From JAGNLV01 sp964612145 (GTDB lineage Bacteria; Zixibacteria; MSB-5A5; GN15; FEB-12): a DNA stretch of 64,000 nt. Under the pieces are notes generated by a model that saw only the letters and a program-made list of their open reading frames with translations, was not told where the DNA came from and did not search any database. The stretch spans positions 1 through 64,000 of the forward strand of contig CAZTBP010000009.1 of the NCBI GenBank assembly GCA_964612145.1, written 5' to 3'. A program made the translations under genes and the position numbers. Of the stretch, positions 36,053 through 44,393 are shown piece by piece (within the stretch, counting starts at the first letter, position 1; every line of letters begins with the position of its first letter).

Positions 36053-37525
36053 GTGTTTGAGAAAGTACTCATAGCCAATCGAGGCGAGATTGCGTTGCGG
36101 ATAATCCGTGCCTGCCGTGAACTGGGTTTGAAGACGGTCGCGGTATATAGCGAAGCAGATCGGGACGCGCTGCATGTGCGGTTTGCCGACGAGGACGTGT
36201 GTATCGGTCCCGGGCCGGCCTCGCAGTCATACCTTGATTTTAAGCATATCATTGCGGCAGCGGAAGTTACCAATGCCGGGGCGATCCACCCGGGCTACGG
36301 ATTTCTAGCCGAAAATGCCGACTTCGCCGAAATTGTTGAATCCTGCGGCTTGACTTTTATCGGCCCCACGCCGGACCAGATCCGTAAACTGGGCGATAAG
36401 GTCAGGGCCAAAGAGATCATGAAGGCGGCCGCCGTGCCGTGCATTCCGGGATCGGATGGAGTCGTGCCGAGTTTTGGCGCGGCGGCCGAACTGGCCGAGG
36501 AATTCGGCTATCCGGTTATTCTCAAAGCGGTGGCCGGCGGCGGCGGAAAAGGCATGCGTATCTGTAAAGATATGGCCGAGCTCGAACGCGGTTTTCATCT
36601 GGCCTCGGCTGAGGCGGGCAACGCCTTCGGCAACCCGGACCTGTATCTGGAAAAGGTCGTGATCAATCCGCATCACGTGGAGATTCAGGTAATGGGTGAC
36701 ACCCACGGCAACTTCTTCCATTTTGGGGAACGCGACTGCTCGATTCAGCGCCGTCACCAGAAACTGATCGAGGAGACGCCCTCACCCCTGATGACGCCGG
36801 AGCTTCGCAAGAAGATGGGCGATGCCGCGGTCAAGGGGGCGCGTGAAGCCAACTATCGGGGGGCAGGCACGATGGAATTTCTGGTCGACGACGACCTGAA
36901 TTACTTTTTCATGGAGATGAACACCCGGATCCAGGTGGAGCACCCGATTACCGAAGAGGCTTACGAGGTGGATCTCGTTCGCGATCAACTGCTGGTGGCG
37001 CTGGGAGAAGAGCTTGAGTACAAGCAGGAAGAACTGGTGCCGAAGTGGCACTCCATTGAGGCGCGGATAAATGCCGAGGATCCGGAGAAGGATTTCCGAC
37101 CGATGCCGGGTGTGATAAGCGGATTGCATATTCCGGGCGGACCCGGAATTCGAGTCGACCGGGCGGTGTATACAACATACATGATTCCGCCGTTTTACGA
37201 CTCTATGATCGCCAAGTTGATTGTCAAGGGTCGGACACGGGAAGAGGCGATCATACGGATGCGTGGGGCGCTGGAAGAGTTTATTGTTGAGGGAATACCC
37301 ACGACTATTGATTTTCATAAATGGATCTTTGCCCATAAGGATTTTATCTCCGGCAAGTACAATATCAACTGGCTGGAGAACAATATGAAGGCGGTAATAG
37401 GGAAACCCGGGTCGGATTCGGATCCTCCGACGCCGCTGACGTTCAAGCGGAGACGTGAGGTGGGTGAGGAAGACGACAAGGAACCTGAACAGGCGGGTGC
37501 CTCGGCATCCGATAAAGAGTCATGA
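36053..37525 (+). CDS. accC: Biotin carboxylase
   Basis: A 490-residue ATP-grasp enzyme that carboxylates biotin on AccB. Motifs are KVLIANRGEIALRIIRAC (N-domain), the ATP-binding loop AVAGGGGKGMRIC, EKVVINPHHVEIQV, ERDCSIQRRHQK, MEMNTRIQVEHPITE (catalytic Arg/Glu) and the C-terminal AEDPEKDFRPMPG. The core ends near residue 450; a hydrophilic acidic tail of about 40 residues follows that E. coli AccC lacks. Start is GTG with GAAGGA upstream. gcvH follows after 34 nt. Confidence 0.96.
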   Translation: MFEKVLIANRGEIALRIIRACRELGLKTVAVYSEADRDALHVRFADEDVCIGPGPASQSYLDFKHIIAAAEVTNAGAIHPGYGFLAENADFAEIVESCGLTFIGPTPDQIRKLGDKVRAKEIMKAAAVPCIPGSDGVVPSFGAAAELAEEFGYPVILKAVAGGGGKGMRICKDMAELERGFHLASAEAGNAFGNPDLYLEKVVINPHHVEIQVMGDTHGNFFHFGERDCSIQRRHQKLIEETPSPLMTPELRKKMGDAAVKGAREANYRGAGTMEFLVDDDLNYFFMEMNTRIQVEHPITEEAYEVDLVRDQLLVALGEELEYKQEELVPKWHSIEARINAEDPEKDFRPMPGVISGLHIPGGPGIRVDRAVYTTYMIPPFYDSMIAKLIVKGRTREEAIIRMRGALEEFIVEGIPTTIDFHKWIFAHKDFISGKYNINWLENNMKAVIGKPGSDSDPPTPLTFKRRREVGEEDDKEPEQAGASASDKES

Positions 37526-37559
37526 GATCAGCAACTGATAACGAATTCTGGAGGGTCTG

Positions 37560-37943
37560 GTGAGCATTCCTGCCGAACTCAAGTACACGAAAGAACACGA
37601 GTGGGTGCGCATTGACGGCAACGTGGCCACGGTTGGCATTACGGATTACGCCCAGGGGGAACTGGGTGACATCGTTTTTGTCGAGTTGCCGTCCGAGGGT
37701 GACGACGTTGAAGAGGGCGAGTCGTTCGGGACGATTGAGGCCGTGAAGGCTGTATCCGAGCTTTACTCCCCGGTGACAGGGAAAGTGACCGAAATCAATT
37801 CGGCTCTCGAAGATGATCCGATGGTCATCAACCGTGACTGTTATGGTGACGGTTGGATGATTAAAGTGGAAGTATCCGATACGTCGGCACTGGGAGAACT
37901 GCTGGACGCCGGTGGGTACGAGAAGCTCTTAGACGAGCAGTAA
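37560..37943 (+). CDS. gcvH: Glycine cleavage system H protein
   Basis: A 127-residue lipoyl carrier that shuttles the aminomethyl group between GcvP and GcvT. Lys63 in IEAVKAVSELYSP is the lipoylation site. The N-terminal KYTKEHEWVRIDG and C-terminal DGWMIKVE are classic. Start is GTG behind GGAGGG. No gcvT is in the window. Confidence 0.97.
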   Translation: MSIPAELKYTKEHEWVRIDGNVATVGITDYAQGELGDIVFVELPSEGDDVEEGESFGTIEAVKAVSELYSPVTGKVTEINSALEDDPMVINRDCYGDGWMIKVEVSDTSALGELLDAGGYEKLLDEQ

Positions 37944-38194
37944 GCGACTGGGGCGGAAGACTCTGTAGGGGTCTGAAAGAAGTTAGACAGGGCCAAAACG
38001 CGGCCGATCAGGCGGGAAAACCGGGTGTTCTTCAGGCACAGTCGGTGGCGTTTCGGTGTTACACGACAAGAATGGACCTGGCTGAGTTCGGTGGCCTCAT
38101 GCACCGGAACCGGTCGGGCCTTGAGTTTCCGGCGGCAGTAATTATTGGATCGCCGGATGAGATGGCCATTCAACGTAAGTAATGAAAGCAACTG

Positions 38195-39550
38195 ATGCCG
38201 TACGTACCGAATACCGATGATGATCGTCGCCAGATGCTTCAGCAGATCGGCGTTGGCAAGTTTGAGGATCTGCTGGACGGCATTCCTGATGAATTGCGCC
38301 TGAAGCGGGATCTGGATATCCCGAGGCTTTCCGAGATGGAACTGATGCGGGAGATCCGTTTGCTCTCGCGCGAAAGCCGTGAGGGGCTGATCGGGTTTGC
38401 CGGCGGCGGTGTGTATGACCACTTCGTTCCTGCTGCGGTCAGTTCGATTGTGTCGCGACCGGAGTTTATGACGGCGTATACGCCGTACCAGGCCGAGGTG
38501 GCGCAGGGAACGCTCCAGGCCATATATGAATTCCAGACGCACATCTGCCGCTTGACGGGAATGGATGTGGCCAATGCCTCCATGTACGATGGGGCCTCGG
38601 CGGCCGCCGAAGCGGCAATGCTGGCGATGAAAGTCACCAAGCGCTCCAAAGTCGTGGTGGCCGAGACGGTCAGTCCGGCCTATCGGGACGTGATCAACAC
38701 GTATCTCTCCGGACTGGAGATTGAATTGGTGATGGCGCCGATGACCGATGGGGCGACGGACTTGAATCGCTTGGAAGACATCGTAGATGAAAACACCGCC
38801 TGTGTTTTACTGGCGCAGCCGAACTTTTTTGGTCTGTTGGAAGAAATCGAGCCGGTTGCAGAAATGGTGCACAAGGTGGGCGGCAAGCTGATCATGTCGG
38901 TGGATCCGATTTCACAGGCGATTCTCAAGACGCCGGGCGCGTATGGCGCCGACATTTGTGTCGGTGAGGGTCAGCCGCTGGGGATTTCGGTATCGTTTGG
39001 CGGCCCGCTGCTGGGGTTCTTTGCGGCGACCAAGGACCTTGTACGCAGCATGCCTGGACGCATTGCCGGACGGACCAGGGATGTCGACGGTAAAGACGGG
39101 TTTGTGCTGGTGCTTCAGACGCGCGAGCAGCATATCCGTCGGGAGAAAGCGACATCCAATATCTGCACCAACCAGGCGCTGTGTGCGACCACTGCGGCGG
39201 TGTATATGACACTGCTGGGTAAGACCGGGCTTCGGAAGGTAGCGGTGCTGTCGGCGGAGCGGGCCCAGAGTGCGGCGGCGCAGTTGGGTAAGCTGGATGG
39301 ATTTGATATGTACTGGTCGCGCCCGTTTGTGCGCGAATTTGCGATAAAAACGCCAAAACCGGCGCAACAGATTGTGCTGGCGATGGTAGAACACAGCATT
39401 CTTCCGGGTGTTGCCGCCGGTCGGTGGTATAAAGGCCTGGATGACTGTTTGATCGTGGCATTGACCGAAAAGCGGACCGAGGATGAAATCGGTCTGCTGG
39501 TGGCGGGCCTCAAGGAACTGTCTGCCAGTGGCGTTTTGTCCCGAATGTAA
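38195..39550 (+). CDS. gcvPA: Glycine dehydrogenase (decarboxylating) subunit 1
   Basis: A 451-residue N-terminal half of the split P protein. Family marks are MPYVPNTDDDRRQML, the Gly-rich FAGGGVYDHFVPAAV, YTPYQAEVAQGTLQ, GLPLGI-like GQPLGISVSFGGP and EKATSNICTNQALCA. With GcvPB it decarboxylates glycine using PLP; this subunit lacks the PLP lysine. The 251-nt gap before it holds nothing I recognise and does not match the glycine riboswitch core. It overlaps the next small gene by 23 nt. Confidence 0.96.
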   Translation: MPYVPNTDDDRRQMLQQIGVGKFEDLLDGIPDELRLKRDLDIPRLSEMELMREIRLLSRESREGLIGFAGGGVYDHFVPAAVSSIVSRPEFMTAYTPYQAEVAQGTLQAIYEFQTHICRLTGMDVANASMYDGASAAAEAAMLAMKVTKRSKVVVAETVSPAYRDVINTYLSGLEIELVMAPMTDGATDLNRLEDIVDENTACVLLAQPNFFGLLEEIEPVAEMVHKVGGKLIMSVDPISQAILKTPGAYGADICVGEGQPLGISVSFGGPLLGFFAATKDLVRSMPGRIAGRTRDVDGKDGFVLVLQTREQHIRREKATSNICTNQALCATTAAVYMTLLGKTGLRKVAVLSAERAQSAAAQLGKLDGFDMYWSRPFVREFAIKTPKPAQQIVLAMVEHSILPGVAAGRWYKGLDDCLIVALTEKRTEDEIGLLVAGLKELSASGVLSRM

Positions 39551-39878
39551 CATAGAACTCAAGGGTGAACCGGATCGCTGCTACGTGTGTGGCAGCGAGG
39601 TCGTCTCGGATGATGAGTCGGGGTGGCTGTTGATAGGGATTGTCCAGAGTAAAGTATTCGCCGATCTGGCACGTGAGACGCTGGAATCATGCGGGATCCC
39701 GTCGGTAGTCATATCGAAGTCCGGTTTTTTCGGCAATGTCGGGCTACCGCTCAATCCGTTCTATGAGCCGAAGACGGCGGCGTTTGAGGTTTCGGTCCCG
39801 GCCGTGCACCGGGAAGAAGCGATCGAGGTGCTCGATGCGACACTCGGTGAAAAGTGGCAGCGAAAGGAAGATGAGTAA
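39528..39878 (+). CDS. Zinc-ribbon DUF2007-like protein (copy 1)
   Basis: A 116-residue protein starting at GTG 39528 inside the end of gcvPA, with AAGGA upstream. It opens VAFCPECNIELKGEPDRCYVCG, a two-knuckle zinc ribbon. A DUF2007-like ferredoxin-fold domain follows (LLIGIVQSKVFADLARETLESCGIPSVVISKSGFFGN, then FEVSVPAVHREEAIEVLDA). The fold is often linked to signal transduction or protein-protein contact; its function is unknown. It ends exactly where its paralogue begins. The longer reading from 39483 is overlap only. Confidence 0.8.
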   Translation: MAFCPECNIELKGEPDRCYVCGSEVVSDDESGWLLIGIVQSKVFADLARETLESCGIPSVVISKSGFFGNVGLPLNPFYEPKTAAFEVSVPAVHREEAIEVLDATLGEKWQRKEDE

Positions 39879-40259
39879 GTGGCATATTGTCCAAAATGCA
39901 GATATGAATACGAACCGGGTGTAATGATCTGCTCGGATTGTAATGTGACGCTTGTCGAGAAACTGCCCAGGGGCGCTGGAGCGGCGGTCACGCCGGACCA
40001 GAGCTGGGTGGTGATGGGCCAGGTGGCCTCGCAAATGAAGTCCGACATGGCCAAAGGATCTCTCGACTCGAATAATATCCCCTCGGTGATACTTTCCTCG
40101 AGTTTTAACGCCTTCGGCAAGGGTATGGACTTGCAGTCCGGCCTGATGCATTCGGGGGCGGAGGGGAATATAATTATGGTGCCGCGCGAGTATCAGGAGG
40201 ATGCCTTTTTTATTCTGGAAGCGGTGCTCGGTGATGACCTTATGGAGCTTGACCAGTAA
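39879..40259 (+). CDS. Zinc-ribbon DUF2007-like protein (copy 2)
   Basis: A 126-residue paralogue of the preceding gene with the same layout: GTG start, zinc ribbon (VAYCPKCRYEYEPGVMICSDCN), then the DUF2007-like domain (VVMGQVASQMKSDMAKGSLDSNNIPSVILSS, ending VPREYQEDAFFILEAVL). There is no gap between the two genes, so they are translationally coupled. It precedes the thioredoxin-fold selenoprotein candidate by 44 nt. Function unknown. Confidence 0.8.
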   Translation: MAYCPKCRYEYEPGVMICSDCNVTLVEKLPRGAGAAVTPDQSWVVMGQVASQMKSDMAKGSLDSNNIPSVILSSSFNAFGKGMDLQSGLMHSGAEGNIIMVPREYQEDAFFILEAVLGDDLMELDQ

Positions 40260-40303
40260 ACAAAACAGGGGCAATTACTAATTTCGAGAGGCAGCTTAGA
40301 AGA

Positions 40304-41227
40304 ATGAAGCACCTATTCACAGTTGCGGCGATTGCGATGATGCTGGTGGCATCATCGGCGTTCGCCCAGACGGATTCTGTCGAGAGCGCACCGTTTTTCG
40401 CGTCTCACGACAAAGCTTTGGAGGCCGCCGGTGACGGCCAGCATATAGTCCTGGAATTTTACACCGATTGGTGAGGATGGTGCAAGACGCTGGACACGGT
40501 CGTGTTCACTGATCCCAGAGCCATTGAGTTTTTCAGCAACGAAATGATTCTTGCTAAAATTAATGCCGAAGAAGATTCGCTGACGGCACAGAAGTACCAC
40601 ATCATGGGTTACCCGACCTCGGTCATGATTAGAGCCGATGGTTCCGAGGTGGATCGCCTGGTGGGGTTTGCTCCGACTGAGGAGTACATCGGTACCTTCC
40701 GCGATTATGCCCAGGGTATCGGGACGCTTGATGATCTGCTGACCAGGTATGAGGCCAACGCGGATCGCCAGATGGCTTTTGAAATCGCGGATAAATACAA
40801 ATATCGAGGCAAACTCGATGAAGCTGCCGGCTGGTATGGCACTGTAATCAAACTTGGCGAGCCGACCGATTCGCTCTCGGGTGAAAGCCGGTTTGCGATT
40901 GCCGACGGTCACCTTCGCGACGATGACTACACGGCTGCTCTGGCTGCGTTTGAAGGTATCGCTGCCGATTTTGGAGGTACCCGGTTTGCCCCGCTGGCCG
41001 AGGTCTACCGGGCGATTACCTTCCGGCGGATGGACGATACTACCAGCGCTATTATGGCGTTCGAGCAGTTTGCGGCGGAGTATCCGGATCATGATGCCGC
41101 CGATTACGCGCGCGAGCAGGCGACCAAGCTGAAAGGCGAGACGGAAGCTAAGGCTGCGGTTGAATCCAAAGACAAGGCCGAGACTAAGGAAAAGACCGAA
41201 GCGAAAAACAAGTCCGAACAAGAATAA
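40304..41227 (+). CDS. Secreted thioredoxin-fold protein, candidate selenoprotein (in-frame TGA = Sec57)
   Basis: Reading from the ATG at 40304 gives MKHLFTVAAIAMMLVASSAFA, a clear Sec signal peptide. A thioredoxin-fold domain follows, with VLEFYTDW, then TGA at 40472-40474, then GWCKTLD. Cys-containing relatives have DFYTDWCGWCKKLD, so TGA falls exactly on the first active-site Cys. After it the frame stays open for 250 codons with intact family motifs (VFTDPRAIEFF, INAEED, GYPTSVMIRADG). TPR-like helices follow (about 150-280), ending in a Lys/Glu-rich tail. A SECIS-like hairpin lies 23 nt after TGA. The full product is 307 residues, exported, with an expected U57-x-x-C60 redox centre. A reading that starts at GTG 40502 would lose the signal and active site. 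A sequencing error or nonsense mutation is the main alternative. Confidence 0.85.
40492..40507 (+). promoter_or_regulatory. SECIS-like hairpin for UGA recoding
   Basis: GGACAC (40492-40497) pairs with GTGTTC (40502-40507) over 6 bp (one G:U) around the tetraloop GGTC (40498-40501). The loop begins with two G and contains GGUC, as in the apical loop of the E. coli fdhF SECIS that SelB binds. It begins 23 nt after the TGA, inside the 16-37 nt range used in bacterial SECIS models. One further T:A pair and a C:C mismatch lie below the stem. Confidence 0.7.
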
Positions 41228-41261
41228 CCTGAACAATGGCGGCTGAAGGCCGCCGGGATAA

Positions 41262-42725
41262 ATGCGACGCTGTATGGACGAGCGAATTCTCATTTACGAT
41301 AAGTCAGTCCCCGGACGTACCGGGTACACCCTGCCGAATACGACAAAGGGAGAATCTGAGATTCTTGCCGCGATTCCGGAGAAGTTTCGTCGGGAGGACG
41401 ATCCTGAGCTGCCGGAAGTGACCGAGGGTGAGGCAATGCGTCACTTTGTCGGTCTGTCGGTAAAGAACCATCATATTGACAAGGATTTCTATCCGCTGGG
41501 GTCGTGCACAATGAAGTACAACCCGAAGCTCAATGATGTCGCGGCGTCGATGCCGGATTTCCGCGAGCATCATCCGCTGGCGCCGTGTTCATCGGCACCG
41601 GGGATCCTTCGATTGATGTGGGATCTCAAAACCTACCTGGGCGAGGTATCCGGGTTTCCGTCGATCTCGCTTCAGCCGGTGGCCGGCGCCCAGGGCGAGT
41701 TTGTCGGGCTGCTGATTATCCGCGCCTATCACCAGAGCAAGGGCAATACCCGTTCACGGATAATCATCCCGGACAGCGCTCACGGGACCAACCCGGCCTC
41801 GGTGGCCGCGGTCGGTTACGAGACGGTGCAGGTCAAGGCGAACGACAAGGGTGTGATACCGCCGGAGGCGGTGGCCGAGTTGATGGACGACGAAACAGCC
41901 GGGATCATGATGACCAACCCGAATACGCTCGGCATTTTCGAGACGCACATCAAAGAGATTGCTGATATCGTGCACTCAAAAGGCGGCCTGCTGTATATGG
42001 ACGGCGCCAACTTGAACGCGCATATGGGGATTTTCCGGCCCGGTGATGTCGGGTTTGACATCATGCATTTCAACCTGCACAAGACGTTCTCCACGCCGCA
42101 TGGCGGCGGTGGACCGGGCGCCGGTGCAGTTGGGGTGACGGCTGAACTGGATAAGTTCCTGCCGTATCCGGTGCTGGATAAGGCTGACGACGGGGCGTTG
42201 TATTTTAACTACGACCGGCCGGATTCTATTGGGCGGATTCATTCCTTCTACGGCAACTTCGCCAATATGGTACGAGCCTACGCCTACATCATGACGCTCG
42301 GCGGCAACGGTCTGCGTCACGCCAGCGAAAACGCAGTCATTAACGCCAACTATCTCAAAGAACTGGTGCGGGATGACTTCGAGTTGCCGTACGATGTGCA
42401 CTGCATGCATGAGTTTGTCATTTCCGGCAGTCGCCAGAAGAAAAAGGGCGTAAAGACGGTTGATTTGTCCAAGCGGATGCTCGATTTTGGTGTGCATTCG
42501 CCGACCAACTATTTTCCGCTTATCGTGCCCGAGGCGCTGATGATCGAGCCGACCGAGACCGAAAGCCGCGAAACTCTCGTCCGCTTCGCGGCGATACTCA
42601 AGCAGATCGCCAGGGAAGTGGAGGAGGAGCCGGAGAAGGTGACCTCGGCTCCGCACAATACGCCGGTGCGGCGGTTGGACGAAGTTTCGGCGGCACGGAA
42701 TCTGGACGTCTGCGCGCTGAAATAG
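41262..42725 (+). CDS. gcvPB: Glycine dehydrogenase (decarboxylating) subunit 2
   Basis: A 487-residue C-terminal half of the split P protein, carrying PLP. Lys274 in HFNLHKTFSTPHGGGGPG is the Schiff-base lysine. Other marks are KNHHIDKDFYPLGSCTMKYNPK, QPVAGAQGEFVGLL, DSAHGTNPAS and DGANLNAH. It works with GcvPA and GcvH. The two halves are separated by three unrelated genes. The N-terminal MRRC could be extra; Met5 is also possible. The gene ends at a strong terminator. Confidence 0.96.
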   Translation: MRRCMDERILIYDKSVPGRTGYTLPNTTKGESEILAAIPEKFRREDDPELPEVTEGEAMRHFVGLSVKNHHIDKDFYPLGSCTMKYNPKLNDVAASMPDFREHHPLAPCSSAPGILRLMWDLKTYLGEVSGFPSISLQPVAGAQGEFVGLLIIRAYHQSKGNTRSRIIIPDSAHGTNPASVAAVGYETVQVKANDKGVIPPEAVAELMDDETAGIMMTNPNTLGIFETHIKEIADIVHSKGGLLYMDGANLNAHMGIFRPGDVGFDIMHFNLHKTFSTPHGGGGPGAGAVGVTAELDKFLPYPVLDKADDGALYFNYDRPDSIGRIHSFYGNFANMVRAYAYIMTLGGNGLRHASENAVINANYLKELVRDDFELPYDVHCMHEFVISGSRQKKKGVKTVDLSKRMLDFGVHSPTNYFPLIVPEALMIEPTETESRETLVRFAAILKQIAREVEEEPEKVTSAPHNTPVRRLDEVSAARNLDVCALK

Positions 42726-42746
42726 ACATTAGCACTTGAGATTTCA

Positions 42747-42777
42747 AGCCGATGCCTGCTTTTTGGGGCATCGGCTT
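42747..42777 (+). terminator. Terminator of the gcv gene cluster
   Basis: A perfect 11-bp stem, AAGCCGATGCC with GGCATCGGCTT, and a 9-nt loop are followed by TTTC. It ends only 5 nt before the next start codon. Confidence 0.92.
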
Positions 42778-42782
42778 TTTCT

Positions 42783-44267
42783 ATGGTTAAATTTGAGAAC
42801 GTGACATTTCGGTATACGGACGATGGCCCCGATGTCCTGCACAATGTGACTGTTGAGGTCCGTCCGGGAGAAGCGGTGGCGGTGATGGGGGCCAACGGGT
42901 CCGGCAAGACTACATTTGTACGGTTGATTGCAGGGCTGCTGGAATCCTCGCGCGGGCGGGTCGTGCTCGGGGAGGGAGCCGGAGAGGCGCCGGGGGTGGG
43001 AATCCTGTTTCAGAATCCGGACAATCAACTGGTCGCAGTCACGGTTGAGAAGGAAGTCGCGTTTGCCCTGGAGAACATGGCGGTACCACTGGAGGAGATG
43101 GAGAAGCAGATTACAGCCACGCTTCGGCAGTTCGATATTGAGCATTTGCGCCGGCGGCTGACGGCGGAGCTTTCCGGCGGGGAGAAACAACGGGTGGCGT
43201 TGGCCTCGGTGATGGTTGCGCGGCCGAAGATACTACTTTTGGATGAACCGGACTCGTTTCTTGATCAGGCCGGAAAGGCGGCGCTCACGGCGGTCCTGGC
43301 TGAGCTTCGCGAGCGGATGCCCGATATGGTGCAGATTCACATAACTCAGTACCCGCAGACGGCACGTGGGTACGACAGGATGATTGTCTTCGAGCGCGGC
43401 GAGATTGCTGCCGACGCCCCGCCCGAGTCGGTGTTCGCTGACCGGGAGTTTTGTATGCGGACAGCGCTGGCATTTGAGCCGCCAGTGACTTCTGGTGTTG
43501 TCCGCTATGAAGATCAGACGGGAGGATCGCAAGTGGCGATGGTGCAGGCAAGCGAGGTCACCTTTGGTTACAGGGAGCAGGCGAAGGTATTGCAAGCGCT
43601 GTCGATTCGGGTGAAAGCCGGGGAGATTGTTGCGGTGGTGGGGCCGTCGGGGGCAGGCAAAAGCACGTTGGGGCTGTTGCTGACTGGTTTGCTTGAGCCG
43701 ACCGGGGGGGAGATTGCAGTGCTTAGGGAGGATGGGAGGGTGATTTCCCGCGAGGCGACCGCGGGAAAGATCAGTGCGATTTTGCAGCAGCCGGAGCGTC
43801 AGTTCTTTCTGCCGACGTGTGCCGAAGAGATTGCGTTTGGGCCGGAGAATCTTGGTCGGCCAGTTACCCCCGAGCAGGTGAGCGAGATGTTTGAGCAGGT
43901 CGGGTTGGATTCGGTCCGGTTCGCCGAGCGTGATCCGTTCCGCCTTTCCGGGGGTGAGAAGCGGCGTCTGGCGTTTGCGGCGGTGTTGTCGATGCAGCCG
44001 GACATTGTCATATTCGATGAGCCGACGTGTGCACTTGATCAGGAAGGAGTGGGGCGGTTCATTCAACTGGCCAGTGAGCTTCGCTCGCGCGGGGCGGGGC
44101 TGGTGGTGATCAGCCATGACGGTGATATCGTGCGGGCACTGGCGGATCGGGTGTTGCTGCTTCTACCTGACAGGCGCTGTCTTATTCGAACGGCGGATGA
44201 GTTCTTTGACGATCCTGAGTTGTCCCGATTTGTGTCTGCACCGGGCTGGTCTGTAAAAAACTCCTGA
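42783..44267 (+). CDS. Fused double ABC ATPase of an ECF-type transporter
   Basis: A 494-residue protein with two ABC ATPase domains in tandem. Domain 1 has Walker A GANGSGKT, Q-loop QNPDNQ, signature LSGGEKQR and LLLDEPDSFLD. Domain 2 has GPSGAGKS, QQPERQFF, signature LSGGEKRR and VIFDEPTCALD. The Q-loop QNPDNQ and QQPERQ forms are those of EcfA1/EcfA2 energising vitamin or metal uptake. No EcfT or substrate-binding S protein is adjacent, so the substrate is unknown. There is no Shine-Dalgarno and the start abuts the preceding terminator hairpin. Confidence 0.9.
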   Translation: MVKFENVTFRYTDDGPDVLHNVTVEVRPGEAVAVMGANGSGKTTFVRLIAGLLESSRGRVVLGEGAGEAPGVGILFQNPDNQLVAVTVEKEVAFALENMAVPLEEMEKQITATLRQFDIEHLRRRLTAELSGGEKQRVALASVMVARPKILLLDEPDSFLDQAGKAALTAVLAELRERMPDMVQIHITQYPQTARGYDRMIVFERGEIAADAPPESVFADREFCMRTALAFEPPVTSGVVRYEDQTGGSQVAMVQASEVTFGYREQAKVLQALSIRVKAGEIVAVVGPSGAGKSTLGLLLTGLLEPTGGEIAVLREDGRVISREATAGKISAILQQPERQFFLPTCAEEIAFGPENLGRPVTPEQVSEMFEQVGLDSVRFAERDPFRLSGGEKRRLAFAAVLSMQPDIVIFDEPTCALDQEGVGRFIQLASELRSRGAGLVVISHDGDIVRALADRVLLLLPDRRCLIRTADEFFDDPELSRFVSAPGWSVKNS

Positions 44268-44295
44268 TTCCAATCGCTTTTTTCCGGCGGGAAGC

Positions 44296-44323
44296 TTGAC
44301 GCGCTTGCTGAATGGCTTATAAT
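44296..44323 (+). promoter_or_regulatory. Promoter of the pyr operon
   Basis: TTGACG and a perfect TATAAT are separated by 16 bp. Transcription would begin near 44330, giving a leader of about 180 nt before pyrR that includes the PyrR element. Confidence 0.75.
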
Positions 44324-44393
44324 GCCGCGCAGAGATGGCCGCAGGGTCTTGCAATAGTCTCCTGCATATAGCCGAAACCGGTCGCCCGACCGA

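Noticed and set aside
37944..38194. Possible glycine riboswitch before gcvPA
   Set aside because: No match to the conserved core of the glycine aptamer could be found; only unstructured intergenic sequence is seen.
40472..40474. TGA as tryptophan or glycine codon (altered genetic code)
   Set aside because: Many genes here end at TGA, often in overlapping ATGA/GTGA junctions, and Trp is encoded by TGG throughout.
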